Assembly: GCA_034440615.1 (NCBI GenBank)
Contig: JAOTOM010004286.1
Location: 1-64,000, forward strand
Source of the DNA: Ashinkailepas kermadecensis
Lineage: Eukaryota; Arthropoda; Thecostraca; Neolepadidae
Reading direction: 5' to 3'
DNA: 64,000 bases
Below are positions 44,691 through 58,099 of this stretch, piece by piece. Under the pieces are notes generated by a model, which saw only the letters and a program-made list of their open reading frames with translations, was not told where the DNA came from and ran no database searches. The stretch's first letter is position 1. Each line of letters begins with the position of its first letter. Both the position numbers and the translations under genes were made by a program.

Positions 44691-47600
44691 AAGCTAATAT
44701 GCATACATAGGTTTGCTTTCCAAAATAATTAAAGGTTGATAGCCTAGCTGGACCTCGGATGGTCTTGTTTAGCTCCTGAGCTATTCGGGTTTTAGGCCGA
44801 GATAGATAGACTGAAAGCTTCTGGGCTTTCGAACTTGGGGAGTTCCGTACTGCATGAGTTCAGTACTGAACTCCATCATAAGCCTGTGGCAACACCTATA
44901 ATATTTAAATTTAGGTTTGTACATCCCATGAGTACGACACGATCGGTTCTCTGTTCCCAAATGCTCAGAGCCAAGTAATTAGGTTGACCAAAAAGGTCTA
45001 GGATCGTGTCTTAGACAAAATCGAGGCTCTGTTATTTGCTGGCGGCTTCCTCTACTGCCTTAGCTGAAACGTCTCAAATACCAGGTTTTCGCATAGGCTC
45101 ACAACATAATTTCGCAAGAAGCACCCTGTATCAGAGAATATCTTAAGTTGACTATTCTTTATTGATAACGTTTTATCTAGAAGGGTTGATGCAATCCTTA
45201 AATCACCAGGTATCTCCTGTATCAGTGAGGGGCGCTCCAGTGTCAGTCAGGTTGTCATAGCGAGGGCTTTTTCTGCCAGTCAGAGGGCCTCTTATGCCGA
45301 TCGGGAGGCCTCCTGTGTCCATCAGAGGTATTCTGTATCGCTCATGGTTCTCGTGTCTGTGAGGAGCATTCTGCGCCAGTTGCAGTTGCTTCCTGTGTCG
45401 TAGAGGGTCGTTCTGAGTCGGCCAGGGAGTCTCCTGTGTCCCTCACCGACAACACAGTTTTCATGGGGATCCAAAATCTGAGAGGACATATTGAGTGTCA
45501 GGGTCATTTTTATCTTTCACCACATTATCTGCCTTTAATTTTGATGAAGTGAGAGGTGCAGCCACATCTGTTCTTCCAGTTATATCAGCTTTAACCACAT
45601 AATTGATATTGACTGATGTGGCAGGGAGCACCATGAGGTGTGGGACTGCAGTAGCTGACAAGGAACCTTTTATTTCTTGCAGCGTGATCACTACTGAGCA
45701 TATCACGGCTTTTGCTAGCGAAGGCGAAATTACGTGAAAAACTAACGAACAAACTTCTGAAACGTAACGCAATGGTGACGATTTCCCTAGCATTTCTTGG
45801 GCCAACGTGATGAATACGTCTGGCACGTTCAAATGTATACATCAGGATTCCTTGTCAGCTGCTGGAGTCACGCACCTCATAATGCTCCTTGCCAGGCCAG
45901 TGCATGTCAGCACTGTCGTCAGGGATGCAGGAACCGGAGGAAGGAAGACACAGCGGAAGTACCTCTGACACTGTCAAAATGTTGTACACAAAGTTCATGC
46001 AGAACAGTCATGGCTGGGAAGAATGGCTGAACACACTGCTCCTCATGTTTTTTTTTCAGGAAACCAGTCTCAAGGTGCTGATTCGCCTGCTGAATGCAAC
46101 GTGACATTCAGCGGCCAATTCGACGGCCGATTCGGTTAATTCAGTGCTTTGTAAATAGAGCTGAACACAACACGGCATAGACCACCGCCGAATGCTGTGT
46201 TCGTCGCTACCCGCCTCCAGTGTCCGTCGCCGGCGCGCAATGGCATGGGTGGATTTCGAGTTATTTGGGGAAGGGCGTCCGGACCATCCATTGCTATGTC
46301 ACATCAGAGTAGTCCCCGAATAAAATGAAGGGTCAGGTTTCAGGTCACTGGTCTGACATGGAAGGAGACAGAAAGTTACTGATCGAGCTGACGCTACTTT
46401 TACATTGCATCTTACATTACATTTTACATTTATTTACATTACAATGCATTACATTTTGCCACCTCAGCCAGCAATCGGACAGATGATTGTTACCTCTCCA
46501 AGTATTTCCAAACTGGGAGTGCTAGCGAAGCAAAAGAAAAGCCAGGGTGCTGCATGTGATCAGCTGCCGTGATTGATACCGCATTTGCATACTTCGGGTT
46601 ACTAGTGCTACTACTACTATCTTAGATTATCTTGGTTCTCGCAGTGAATGGATTAATTAGACCCCTCTAAGGTTTTCTGAAATAACTCATAACCCGTCCA
46701 AAGCAGCACTTTGGTAATTTCTCATATCATCCGACAATTGATGAACGTTCATGATGTCAAAGATTAAGGTGCAGTCTATTAGCTTAACGAAGTTAGGATC
46801 GGTCAAAATCAGGTGACGACCTCTTCTCAGTACAGTTCTGAGATGTGAATGGATTTTATCTCACAAACCGTATAGGATACAGCCAAAAGTTAACTTGAAG
46901 TTAAGAGCGAAATTATTAGGGTAAAGCTATGAAACAAAAAAGTAACCTCAGGTAAGGTCATGGGGTAAAAGGGAAACTTAGACCAAGACATCTTTTCACA
47001 TAATGTTGTCGCTAATAATTTTTGTGGGGGAAAACCTGAAGATACATACGGACAGATTATATCCCTCAATAGTGTTCTAGGTTGTAAGTCATTATCTGGA
47101 TTAGGCCACTGATGGATTACCCGATACGTGTCGAGATAGAGTAGCCCACTTTTTCTTTTTAAAAAAAACTGGCATGAGACGCGGCACGAGCACAGCAGAT
47201 TCTAGCACGGCACGACACATGGCACAGCAAGCTGGATGATGGCACACCAAAAGGCACGGGGAAAGAAAGGGGGCCATCTTAAGAACAAGGGAAATCACGA
47301 TTCATGACGAAAGCAAACAATACCAGATCTGCAAAACATTCCACACACTGATTAAATCAGCACTGTCTCTCTCTACATTTCAAAGTTATTTCACACATCT
47401 TTTCTTAAGCCCTTTTGCCCTCTCACAAAAAGAGAACAAAAAGAGAAAGGCTTTTCGTATTTGGAATCCATAAAAAGCCTGACAATTTTCACAAACACTG
47501 TATTTATGTTAATCAGTGGACATGCGTACCGCAGATACAGAGGCTCTGTAGCCAGGTTAGGGTGTAAGTTCGCCAGTGTAAGTGAAGCATAAGACTGCCG

Positions 47601-47755
47601 AGTGTAAAAATTATAGACATCAGACGCAGTTTCAACCGGAGCTCGTCTCACACAGCTGTTTGGATGTTTTTGCGAGTGACATTGGTCTCTACACCAAACA
47701 GTCATTAATAGTACAGCTGCCGATGACGCACAGCTTGTAGTGTTTGGACTTGAGC
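44691..47755. other. Intergenic sequence with weak repeats
   Basis: I see diverged tandem repeats of about 30 bp at 45215-45450 (units around GCCTCCTGTGTCCATCAG) and a TTACATT-rich run at 46405-46455. A 123-codon frame on the minus strand (45461-45832) has no motif I know; it is left unassigned. Confidence 0.45.
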
Positions 47756-47757
47756 AG

Positions 47758-48865
47758 TGCAGTTGACTCAGATACCCAGCTCACAAAGATGCTCACCTCA
47801 TACAGATGCCCAGATCATCCAGGTGCCCAGGTCATACAGCTGTCCACCTCATCCAGATGTCCAGCTCATGCAGATGTCCAGCTCACATAGATGCCCAACC
47901 CACACAGATGCCCAGCTCATACAGATGCCCAGCTCATGCAAATCCCCACCTCATACAGATGCCCAGATCATACAGGTGCCTAGGTCGTGCAGCTGCCCAG
48001 CTAATACAGATGTCAGCTCATCCAGATGCCCAGCTCATACAGATGTCATCTCATCCAGATGCCCAGCTCATACAGATGCCCAGCTCATGTAAATGCCCAG
48101 CTCATACAGATGCCCAGCTCATTCTGATCTCCAGCTCACACAGATGCCCAGCTCATCCAGATGACCAGCTCACACAGATGTTAGCTCATCCAGATGCCCA
48201 GCTCATACAGATGTCATCTCATCCAGATGCCCAGCTCATACAGATGCCCAGCTCATGTAAATGCCCAGCTCATACAGATGCCCAGCTCATACTGATCTCC
48301 AGCTCACACAGATGCCCAGCTCATGTAAATGCCCAGCTCATACAGATGCCCAGCTCATACTGATCTCCAGCTCACACAGATGCCCAGCTCATCCAGATGA
48401 CCAGCTCACACAGATGTTAGCTCATCCAGATGCCCAGCTCATACAGATGTCATCTCATCCAGATGCCCAGCTCATACAGATGCCCAGCTCATGTAAATGC
48501 CCAGCTCATACAGATGCCCAGCTCATACTGATCTCCAGCTCACACAGATGCCCAGCTCATCCAGATGACCAGCTCACACAGATGTTAGCTCATCAAGATG
48601 CCCAGCTCATACATATGTCATCTCATACAGATGCCCAGCTCATACAGATGACCAGCTCACACAGATGTTAGCTCATCCAGATGCCCAGCTCATACAGATG
48701 TCATCTCATCCAGATGCCCAGCTCATACAGATGCCCAGCTCATGCAAATGCCCAGCTCATACAGATTCCCAGCTCATACTGATCCCCAGCTCACACAGAT
48801 GCCCAGCTCATACAGATGACCAGCTCACACAGATATCCAACTCATCCAGATGTCCAGTCCAGTGG
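47758..48865. repeat. 17-bp minisatellite with higher-order structure
   Basis: About 65 units of CCAGCTCATACAGATGC and variants (CCAGCTCATGTAAATGC, CCAGCTCATACTGATCT, shorter 15-bp forms). A longer block beginning TTAGCTCATCCAGATGC recurs at about 48181, 48417, 48585 and 48667, showing block duplication. Long frames are artefacts. Confidence 0.95.
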
Positions 48866-49690
48866 TGGTGGCGATGGCGGTGGCGGCGTCGTTGAGACTG
48901 CTGGTTTGTGGTGTAAGGGCGTCTCACCAACTTGCATCACAATGGATCCACATCAAACATAAGAAAGTGACTATTGTCTACAAGAAATATAAGATGCACA
49001 ATGGACTTCACCCAGACGTGGAACACACCAGGTGAGGTAGTTCGGGATGTGCAACGCATCGTATAGACGGGAATTCATAGCTAGGTGATTATCAACCGGG
49101 GGGAGTGATGCTTTCTTTGTGCTCCCAAGGGAAATCAGGAATTTGAAAGAGTAAATTAAAGCAAGGAGTTGATGAAATGTGTACCAGGTTGTCGCTTTCG
49201 GGCCGGAGAGACCAGACGCAGAATTGAGATGATGTTCGCAATTGAGGTGAGGACAGAGAAAAAGAAACATAGTGGGAAGCATTGATTTCAGATGATTTGC
49301 ATTGCTTGCAAATCCCTTTGTTATTAATTGCCATTTACCCAGGTTTTAGCGGCGCATTAATTGATATTGTTGCCGAAGAGCCTTTGTGTAAGCTGAGAAG
49401 AAAATCACATGACATGAAAGAATTATGCTGAATTGAATTGAGCTGCGTGCGTGATAGCTCATCCATCTACGTATATATGCATTCATATTTCTAGTGTGTG
49501 TAGACGAACAGTCAATTCACTCCGTCACTCGAGTCAAACCGTGTCAAATCGTGTCACTCGTCGTGTCGTCTGGTGGTAACAATGTCGGAGTGGCGAGTCA
49601 CTCGAGTCAAACAGAGTCACTCGACGTGCCGTCTAGTGGTAGCAATGTCGGAGTGGCAAGTTCGGATCGACTCGTCCCCGAGACTTTGAT
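48866..49690. other. Intergenic sequence without recognised features
   Basis: Short direct repeats near 49540-49650 (GTCACTCG with GTGGTA ACAATGTCGGAGTGGC) are the only structure seen. Confidence 0.45.
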
Positions 49691-49739
49691 CGGTAGACAC
49701 ACACAAACACACACACACACATACACACACACATGCACA

Positions 49740-49777
<38 letters not shown>

Positions 49778-49830
49778 CACACACACACACACATACACAC
49801 ACACACCTACGAACACACACAGTGTTGTCG
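49690..49830. repeat. (CA)n microsatellite, interrupted
   Basis: About 140 bp of CA dinucleotides with TACACAC and TGCACAC interruptions. Confidence 0.97.
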
Positions 49831-49859
49831 GCGTCGTGTTCACCCCGTGTAGTCGGTGC

Positions 49860-50150
49860 CGGCCGGGACACGATGTGACGGCCGCGACCCGGTGTGACAC
49901 TGGCTGCGACACCAGTCTGACACGGTGTGACATCGGCTTGGGCGCTGGTGTGACGGCCGGAATCAGATGTGACACGGTGTGACGCTGGCTGGGATGCGGT
50001 GTGACAGCGGCTGGGACACCAGTGTGACACGGTGTGACGACCGGAACCCGGTGTGACAAGGTGTGACATCGGCTTGGGCGCTGGTGTGACGGCCGAGACC
50101 AGATGTGACACGGTGTGACGCCGGCCGGGAACCGGTGTGACACGGGTCGG
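49860..50150. repeat. GTGTGACACGG-type degenerate tandem repeat
   Basis: The motifs GTGTGACACGGTGTGACG and GGCTGGGAC or GGCCGGGA recur about every 15-30 bp. A block with CATCGGCTTGGGCGCTGGTG appears twice (about 49931 and 50068). Confidence 0.85.
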
Positions 50151-51499
50151 AGTGCTGGCGATGGCCCGCCCTCGGCGTGCCGGCGTTGTTCTCAGCCGCC
50201 TCTGCAATTCCTTGAACACATCAGAATCGTTGTGCGTTGTAGTCACTCGCCACTCGGGCATTGTAAGCACTAGCCGGCACGGCCCGCCGACGAGTACGTC
50301 CAACATATGGCCGACACGGGCGGACGGTCGCCAATTGCCAATGCCTGTTGGTGGGTCGAGCCGGCGCGGCCACCTGTGTGCACGCCAAGGTCGATACTAC
50401 ACTTGTTTTTGCCCAGCACTTGCTGGGGGGGGGGGGGAGGATAAGATGTCCAGATTGGCAAAGCCGTATCGCTTGTGTGCGAATGATGGCAGCGCCTTCA
50501 GGTCTTTGACCATATTTTTATACCAGAGCAAATCTGAATGCGAAACCAGACCCCGAGATAATGCAGTCACAATTTCTGTCCATTCAACGCCCATGTGTCC
50601 AAAATTAGATCCGTGGAAAGTTGAAGGGGTGCGAACCCTCCATCTCCCCTCACAGTTCCCGCAAACTTGGTCCATTATCCCAAGTTTCTAGGTTGCTGTC
50701 GAAAAACATCGAACATTATGATCAATTGGAGTTGGTATTGGCTTTTAGTGTAGTCATTGCGGATCCAGACTGGGACGAATCCAAGAGGGCCATAGTCAGG
50801 AGGTGCTCTCACATGGAGTTCCCGAGCACCTCAAGAACGGCTGGGCACACCACGTCCCCAGCCCTTGAATTTGTTCAGCTTCAGACTCCCCTCTGGGTAG
50901 AAAAGGCTCGCTCTAGGACATTTGAGTGCCTGCCCCATCCTTGGAATTTTCATCTGAAGGCGCTCATCTCGGTAGAAAGGCCTCCCCCAGACGAGTCCAT
51001 CCCCCAGGGAAATTTCTCGATCCGCCCCTGGATCTAGAGGGACATGGGGCCCTTTCCATAATCTGCGCGTTTCTAAGACGTTGAAAACCGACAGCACCAA
51101 CCTTCTACCGAATTTGGATTCATTTGACCAGAAGTCTTTTTCCAGAATTATCTGTCTTTTCTAGAAATTCTGATGTTTTCCAGGTATTGTAGAGGTGGCT
51201 TTTTGTGGTATCCCTCAAAACCCCGGGTTCAATCGTAGATTGTGCAATTTTTACCACATTTTGAAATAGCATCCTGTAAAAAATTATAATCCATTTTTAT
51301 CCTCGATCTTCGATTTGCTGAGTCTGGGCATTCTTCGAGGAATTCGTGTTCTTTGAGTTTACATACACAACGTTTGGCACACAATAAACAATTTCGAGAC
51401 TGTTCAGCAGCGTCTTAGCCTCCAGAGGAAAGCAGAGGGAAGCAGAAGGAAGGGAAATCAATTTTTGTATATAGGCATCCTCCTACTGCACCACGCTGC
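50151..51499. other. Sequence without recognised genes
   Basis: It contains a 13-bp G run near 50427. Text between 50440 and 51100 looks like a dispersed repeat because its frames are broken and its base use differs from the flanks, but I find no second copy in the window. Confidence 0.4.
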
Positions 51500-51765
51500 T
51501 TGATACATGATATATGCTGCACGATGCATGAAGCATGATATATATACATGATACATGATACGTAATACGTGATGCATGGTGCATGATATCTGATATATGA
51601 TATCTGATACCTGATACCTGATACCGGGTACCTGATCCTGATACCTGATATCTGATACCTGATACCTGGAGCATGATACATGGTGCATGATACGTGATGC
51701 ATGATGCATGATGCATGGTACATGATACATGATACAGGATACACGATACATGATACATGATGCAT
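51500..51765. repeat. TGATACA/TGATACC-type short tandem repeat
   Basis: Units of 7-8 bp (GATACATG, GATATCT, GATACCT, GATGCATG) continue for about 265 bp. The three open frames on the minus strand are repeat artefacts. Confidence 0.93.
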
Positions 51766-53039
51766 GGCTGTTTGATGAAGCTCACTAGCAGTGCTTGTCC
51801 ATGATTGCTGCATGTGCACATCAGCTTTAAAGTACTATCTGCAGTAATGTATGCGCACCAGGAACTGAGGTGTATCAGCCTTCGTCGGTAGTTGTTGTCT
51901 TCATCCATAGATGGCAGCACCAGCACTTCGAGCTTGTCGGACGTCGCTCGCTCGTCGAGGTTTTCTGGACATGCGCAGACAAATATTTGCCGTGGGAGCT
52001 AACCATGGTATAAATGACCTTCACGGCAGCTTACGTGGCTGTACTAGGGTAACTACCATAATTCAGTAACACGTACATATTGATGGAAAACCAGATAACC
52101 ACCTCAGCAGATGATTGGCGCGGCCGTATGGTAAGCGGGACAAGATCCAGAGCAGAGCCATCACTTCTCGCTATGCCAGTAATTTGTAAAAAGAAGTGTA
52201 AGCCGGGAAACGCGTAAAAGCTTGAGAGCTAGTGAGAGGGAACATAACAGGGCGGTCAGAAGCAGAGATACACATTACCTCAGGCATTCAATGCAGGCGC
52301 TAGAAACGCGCCACATCTTCCTTTGGGGAGGTGTTGAAATTCTGTCACGTGAAGCCGACTGTTGAAAAAAAGAAGATTAAGGAGCGTATTTTCATCGCTG
52401 AGACGAGGCTGGAAAACATCATGAATGCCATGCCTGGGATCCCTATCACCCAAGTGTACAAGATTGCACAATAGCTGGCTGCCCAGTAAATGCCTAACGT
52501 AAATAGGCTTTGTAGAATATTTATGCGCGTTTGTTTAACTTTGCTGCAGGACGCTTAACGACATGGTTCAATTTTGAATTTGGCTCGGATTTTATGGCCC
52601 ATTTTCTAACTGTATTGATCGATCCAACAACACCGGGCTGACGATGGGAACTGTGTGTTTACACAGGCTAAAATATAAAAGAACGGCTGGAAGAACGACC
52701 AATTTTCCATCCTCACATGTCTCAGCGAAGCAACTTCTATAACGACATCTGAAGGATGCTAAGCTGACTAACTCGGTGGCTTTTTAATAAATTTTTGTCG
52801 CCCGTCTGCCCAGGTGTTCACGAGGATGGAAAAACACGCATGCCGCCAATAAGCAACGCTTTCCGGTGATCTCCTTGCCGACAATCCCAGACCTGTATGT
52901 CAGGACCCGTGTCCGCAACATATCCACCGCCGGAATTAAGGTCAAGCCATTCGACCACGCTGCCTCACGCACCGCTCACGAGGGCTTATTCCCGGCTACA
53001 CATTGGCTAAGTTTACTTAAGTTGCTAGTTCCAAGTTTG
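51766..53039. other. Sequence without recognised features
   Basis: No gene, RNA or bounded repeat seen. Confidence 0.45.
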
Positions 53040-53350
53040 CCGGGCCGACAGTTTAGTTTGCTCAAGAGCGCCAGCCTGCGTGGGTCTCCTCTGCTTTGGC
53101 AAGATAGGGACCGGCTCGCTGCGCAGTCAGGCCTCCGACTGCGAAGGTCAGCTGGCCACTGACCCGGTAAAGCCGGGTGAGAGGAAACTGAGCCGAGCAA
53201 TATGTCTACATTGGTAGCACATTAAACTCTGGGCTAAAAATCGGCCGTTGCACTGGAAGTATCAGGTTAAATAGTGGGGCTGGGGCCGACTCAACCAGCT
53301 CTGCCTGACACAGAAGCCTGCCTCGTAAATCTTTCCAGGCAAACTTCTGG
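53040..53350 (+). mobile_element. Diverged tRNA-derived SINE, copy 3
   Basis: Same order of blocks as the SINE at 29596: CAAGAGCGCCAGCCTGCG with GGTCTCC, CTCGCTGCGC, GTCAGCTGGCCACTGACCCG, ACATTAAACTCTGGGC, and CAACCAGCTCTGCCT. The A and B boxes are worn. Confidence 0.7.
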
Positions 53351-53526
53351 TTGAAGTTGTCTTGAGTCATGCAGGTATCACCAGAGGCTAGAACATAAAA
53401 TCCCGCAGATCAATATCCGATGAACATGTGCTAGCTTAGACGTAGAATCACAAGAGAAGCATTATTTTGTTGCTTTTTGTTTTGTGCTGTCCGCTCATTT
53501 GGCAACATTTAATCGTGAAATCATGT

Positions 53527-53735
53527 CTATTTAAATCTGTTACGATCAGTGGCCTATACATCTGTTACGATCAGTGGCCTATAAATCTGTTGCGACCAGT
53601 GGCCTATAAATCTGTTACGATCAGTGGCCTATAAATCTGTTACGATCAGTGGCCTATAAATCTGTTACGATCAGTGGCCTATAAATCTGTTACGATCAGT
53701 GGCCTATAAATCTGTTACGACCAGTGGCCTACTGG
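53527..53735. repeat. 25-bp minisatellite, eight copies
   Basis: Almost identical copies of AAATCTGTTACGATCAGTGG plus CCTAT, with rare G-for-A changes. Confidence 0.95.
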
Positions 53736-55190
53736 CACTACCAATGTCTGGTAGTTTTAGTTTCCGGACCACCAAGAACAAAAAATCCAACATCATAATT
53801 AGACATATGGATGCTAATTACGGCTGACCTGACGCCGAGAAGACCATCTGAAATATTAATTTGTGCTTAAATATACCGAGACTATTATTAAGCAATTACG
53901 GTAGAGCTTACAGTGTCTAGCTTCACAAATACTCATCCGTTTAACAAGAAACTTCACCCCTATGTTATGCACACGGTGCAATCGATTGTGAAAAAATCGA
54001 ATACAACTCAGCATAAGTCAGCTTAAAATCACGCGGCCCCTAAGCATATCTGTATGAGCGAAGTGTACGCTCTAATGATTGTTCTTAAATTAATCAAGCT
54101 ATTGTTATTCATTGACTTGTTGCAACAATTAAATACCTTTAAGTCAATCACATCAGAATCGAGTAACACTTGATGACCTGCAGTACTGCTGCTACTTATA
54201 GGGAAAATGGCACAAAGGGACCTAATGACCTGGTCAATTTTATGCCTATTTTTAGTGACATGCGACATAGCTAGGACGTCGTGGAAGGTTAGGGGTTATG
54301 ATCCGGGGACATAGGCAACAGAAAGCTGCGGTAACAGGAACGATAAGGTCGCAGTTCACTGCCACCTTATCGACTGCGACCTGCAACCAACTGTGACTTA
54401 ATGTCTCGCCGTCACGTTACATTTTATCGCTGATTGTCGGCGTATCAACCCACATGTGCACTAAATATCATCCAAGTGAGAAGATTCGCAGTCTTATTAA
54501 ACAATTAGTGCGGAATTGCAAAGATATGATGGTGAGGTATCTCGGAGGCCTTTAAATAAATACAGGGTAACTGAGGGGTAGGAATGCATTCACGCCATAC
54601 GATGCATTCCCGAAGCTTTTAAGTTGAATTTTTTATTAAGAACCTGTCAAAGGGTACCAAACCACTACTGTATATATAAGCCAAGATGAGCCATGCTTCG
54701 CAATAACATAGCATTCCGGAGCAGGATAATTCGATAATCCGAGTGCAGTTTTGGTTGGCGGCTCCGTTAATTCCACAGGTTCTGTGATTCTCTGTGACCT
54801 TTCATTACTTCACTCGCGTAATTGAGGTGATAAAAATAAGGAGCCAATTCTTGAAGCTGTCTAAGGCTACATGCTAGTGATCTCCAACTATCCAGTCTCG
54901 ACTACATGTTAGTGCTAGCCCGAAACTATATTATCCGGCCTCGATGTAAAATAATCTTCCGTTGCGTGCTGCAAGCGATCCATTGACAGACGTTAGGAAA
55001 ATGTATAAAATGTGACAGGTGTTTCAAGGCAAACGATCATTTTCACCTGATATCAGCCGATAAACTCGGAGGAAAGCCATACAGTTGTAAACAGGGAAGT
55101 GCATTCGTGTGCCCATTATCACAACTACATCATCACCACTTCATAAATCCTGAGTATAGTAATTTTGTTCGATAAAGTTAGTTCGAAATC
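53736..55190. other. Sequence without recognised features
   Basis: AT-rich. No gene, RNA or bounded repeat seen. Confidence 0.45.
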
Positions 55191-55194
55191 TTGC

Positions 55195-55540
55195 TCAGGT
55201 GGCTTTATGAGCCCAGTTCCTATTTTGAGCAGAGCTTGTTGCGTGAACTCCAGTTAAACAGCATAATTTTGACGGAGAGTGTAATGTGCAGTCAATGGCA
55301 GAATTGTGATGGAGAGTGTAATGTGCCGCCAATGGCAGAATTTTTACGGAGAATTTAGCATGCCAGCAATGTTCGACACGGCCGCGTTATCCTCGGTCAT
55401 GTCGGGTCAGTTTCCAACTAAGACTTCCATCCGGGGCCTAAATGCGAGGGCATGACGTGACCCGAACCCTGTCTTGTCAGGACAAGCGAGACCAATGCGA
55501 GCCGGCGCTCTGACAAACTGAGCTATCGGGGCGGCAAATG
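55195..55540 (-). mobile_element. tRNA-derived SINE, copy 4
   Basis: On the minus strand it begins GCCGCCCCGATAGCTCAG and carries an A box (TAGCTCAGTTTG) and a B box (GGGTTCGGGTC). The body matches the 29596 family, including CCTCGCATTTAGG and the AACAAGCTCTGCT block near its end. The segment with AATGGCAGAAT has been duplicated internally (about 55270-55345). Confidence 0.83.
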
Positions 55541-55849
55541 CATGGTTACATGTTGCAAGTGTAACGTCAGAATGGCAAGCATACGGTCCAATCACTTGGA
55601 TGCAGCTAGCTGATTAAAACATACCGACGACATCCGTGCGCTTTGATCCTGGGTATATACTTGTTCGGGCTACACGCTGCCAACTTTGAAACCAACATAG
55701 GGTAAGTCTTCCCAATAGCCCTACTCATAGAAGTAGTCTGTCAAATATTATCTACTCATTAGGAATAAAAATACTATGTGCGCTTACTTTGATTTTTTTC
55801 TTTACTCCTGTTCCTGCCGGAACAATTGGGTTGTTTGTCACCTCTTACC

Positions 55850-56045
55850 ACTGGTGACAGTGCTCTGGCTGAGCACGGTCACTGTTAGTAGTACACTGGC
55901 TGAACATAGTCACTGATGATAGTACTCTGGCTGAACACAGTCACTGTTAATAGTACTCTGGCTCAACACAAGGACTGTTAATAATCCTCTGGCTGAACAC
56001 AGTTACTGTTGATAGTACTCTGGCTGAACACAGTCACTGGTGATG
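55850..56045. repeat. About 40-bp tandem repeat
   Basis: Five or six diverged units of GTACTCTGGCTGAACACAGT followed by CACTGTTAATA. Confidence 0.88.
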
Positions 56046-56074
56046 GTGACATACACTAACATCCGTAATTTGTC

Positions 56075-57000
56075 AGCAGTGCCCCTGCAGTGTTGGCACC
56101 GACCAACCACAGGCCTGCTCTAATCAATGGCGGGTCAGCAGTGCCCCTGTAGTGTTGGCACCGACCAACCACAGGCCTTCTCTAATCAATGGCGGGTCAG
56201 CAGTGCCCCTGTAGTGTTGGCACCGACCAACCACAGGCCTTCTCTAATCAATGGCGGGTCAGCAGTGCCCCTGTAGTGTTGGCACCGACCAACCACAGGC
56301 CTGCTCTAATCACTGGCGGGTCAGCAGTGCCCCTGTAGTGTTGGCACCGACCAACCACAGGCCTTCTCTAATCAATGGCGGGTCAGCAGTGCCCCTGCAG
56401 TGTTGGCACCGATCAACCACAGGCCTTCTCTAATCAATGGCGGGTCAGCAGTGCCCCTGCAGTGCTGGCACCGACCAACCACAGGCCTTCTCTAATCAAT
56501 GGCGGGTCAGCAGTGCCCCTGTAGTGTTGGCACCGACCAACCACAGGCCTTCTCTAATCAATGGCGGGTCAGCAGTGCCCCTGCAGTGTTGGCACCGACC
56601 AACTACAGGCCTTCTCTAATCAATGGCGGGTCAGCAGTGCTCCTGCAGTGTTGGCACCGACCAACCACAGGCCTTCTCTAATCAATGGCGGGTCAGCAGT
56701 GACCCTGTAGTGTTGGCACCGACCAACCACAGGCCTTCTCTAATCAATGGCGGGTCAGCAGTGCCCCTGTAGTGTTGGCACCGACCAACCACAGGCCTTC
56801 TCTAATCAATGGCGGGTCAGCAGTGCCCCTGTAGTGTTGGCACCGACCAACCACAGGCCTTCTCTAATCAATGGCGGGTCAGCAGTGCCCCTGCAGTGTT
56901 GGCACCGACCAACCACAGGCCTTCTCTAATCAATGGCGGGTCAGCAGTGCCCCTGTAGTGTTGGCACCGACCAACTACAGGCCTGCTCTAATCAATGGCC
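56075..57000. repeat. 62-bp minisatellite, about 15 copies
   Basis: Near-identical 62-bp units contain AATCAATGGCGGGTCAGCAG, TGTTGGCACCGACCAACC and ACAGGCCTTCTCT. The low divergence suggests recent expansion or homogenisation. The stacked 60-codon frames are artefacts. Confidence 0.96.
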
Positions 57001-57159
57001 GATCCACCTGTGTGATCTCAGTAGTGGTTCACTCGGTTGTGGGTGCGGGCGGGGGACCAAATAACATAAGCCGAATTAATGTGTTGTTTAATATCCCTAG
57101 TATTTGGACAACTTCATCGCAGTTGTAGTGCTTCAGCCCTAAGAAGTGCATTAAGAGCA

Positions 57160-58099
57160 TTAACACACGCACTGGAGGGGGGCGAAATCCGCCCACCCCT
57201 CCGGTTTTTCACAAATAACTGCAGATTTTACCGGTCGATATACGCGATTTTCGGTGTACCTGCTTAGAAATGAACGGTGCGTCGTTTAAAGCAAGAAAAA
57301 TGGAAACCAGCCGAAAATTTTTCAAGTTAGGGGCCGCTAAAATAAAAAAATGTTATAGCGCCAGACCACAAAAATCGGCGCTGATGCGCTTCCAGTATAC
57401 TGACAAAAGGGAAGTGTTCTAGGCAACACTAGCGACTTGTTTGATGCATATTGATATGCTGTATAGTTTCAAGGTCATGTTAGGTCACCAAGGTCAAGTC
57501 AGGTCAAGTTCATGACAGGTTAATGGAACCAAACTTGATCAACTGGAATGTTGCCATAAATGCACTACTGGTTGTCATTTGTACTGTTTGTCATTGCCTT
57601 TCCATACTTTATTCATGTACTTCACTCCCTTCTTCACGAAGCCGATTGCTCCGAGCTGCCCGACGGAGCAGTCGGGCGGGCGGCCGGTTCCGGTAACTGG
57701 AACAGGTAACTGACCTGATAAAGTGGTGCTATATAGGTGACCTGAGGTCAAATGTTGGGTCTAGCATCTGCATTGCATCATTAGTAATGTCCAAAACATC
57801 ATTGATGCCCATTTTTGAGCATTTAAACACAATCACAGCGATCCATAACGATGACAAGCCAAGCCACGCAAAACCGGAAAATTGGAAAATTTTGTCAATC
57901 TGACCTCATTTGACCTTGAAGATATTGACCTAAGGTCACGAAAATTGCACACGATAGAGTTCACTACCGTGCCCATCCATCCTGCGAATTTCGTTCCTCC
58001 AGCTTTACTAGGAGCCGAGATCTTAGGGGGGGGGCGGAATCCGCCCCCCCCCCCTCCAGTGCGCGTAATTCTCAGAGGCCCTCCAGGGCGCGTTGTTAA
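57160..58099 (-). mobile_element. 940-bp TTAA-flanked MITE, copy 2 (inverted)
   Basis: Reverse complement of 32530-33468 at well over 90 percent identity by eye. The ends are TTAACACACGCACTGGAGGG on the left and GGGCGCGTTGTTAA on the right. It holds the same internal blocks, such as GACCTGATAAAGTGGTGC and CGACGGAGCAGTCGGGCGGG. No coding capacity. Confidence 0.88.

Noticed and set aside
45461..45832. A 123-codon minus-strand frame with a beta-rich look.
   Set aside because: No motif that I can name and no splice context; kept only as unassigned.
47757..48895. Repetitive frames rich in Pro, Ser, His and Asp.
   Set aside because: Generated by the 17-bp array.
56075..57000. CRISPR-like direct repeats.
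   Set aside because: The 62-bp units are contiguous with no unique spacers, and the DNA is eukaryotic.
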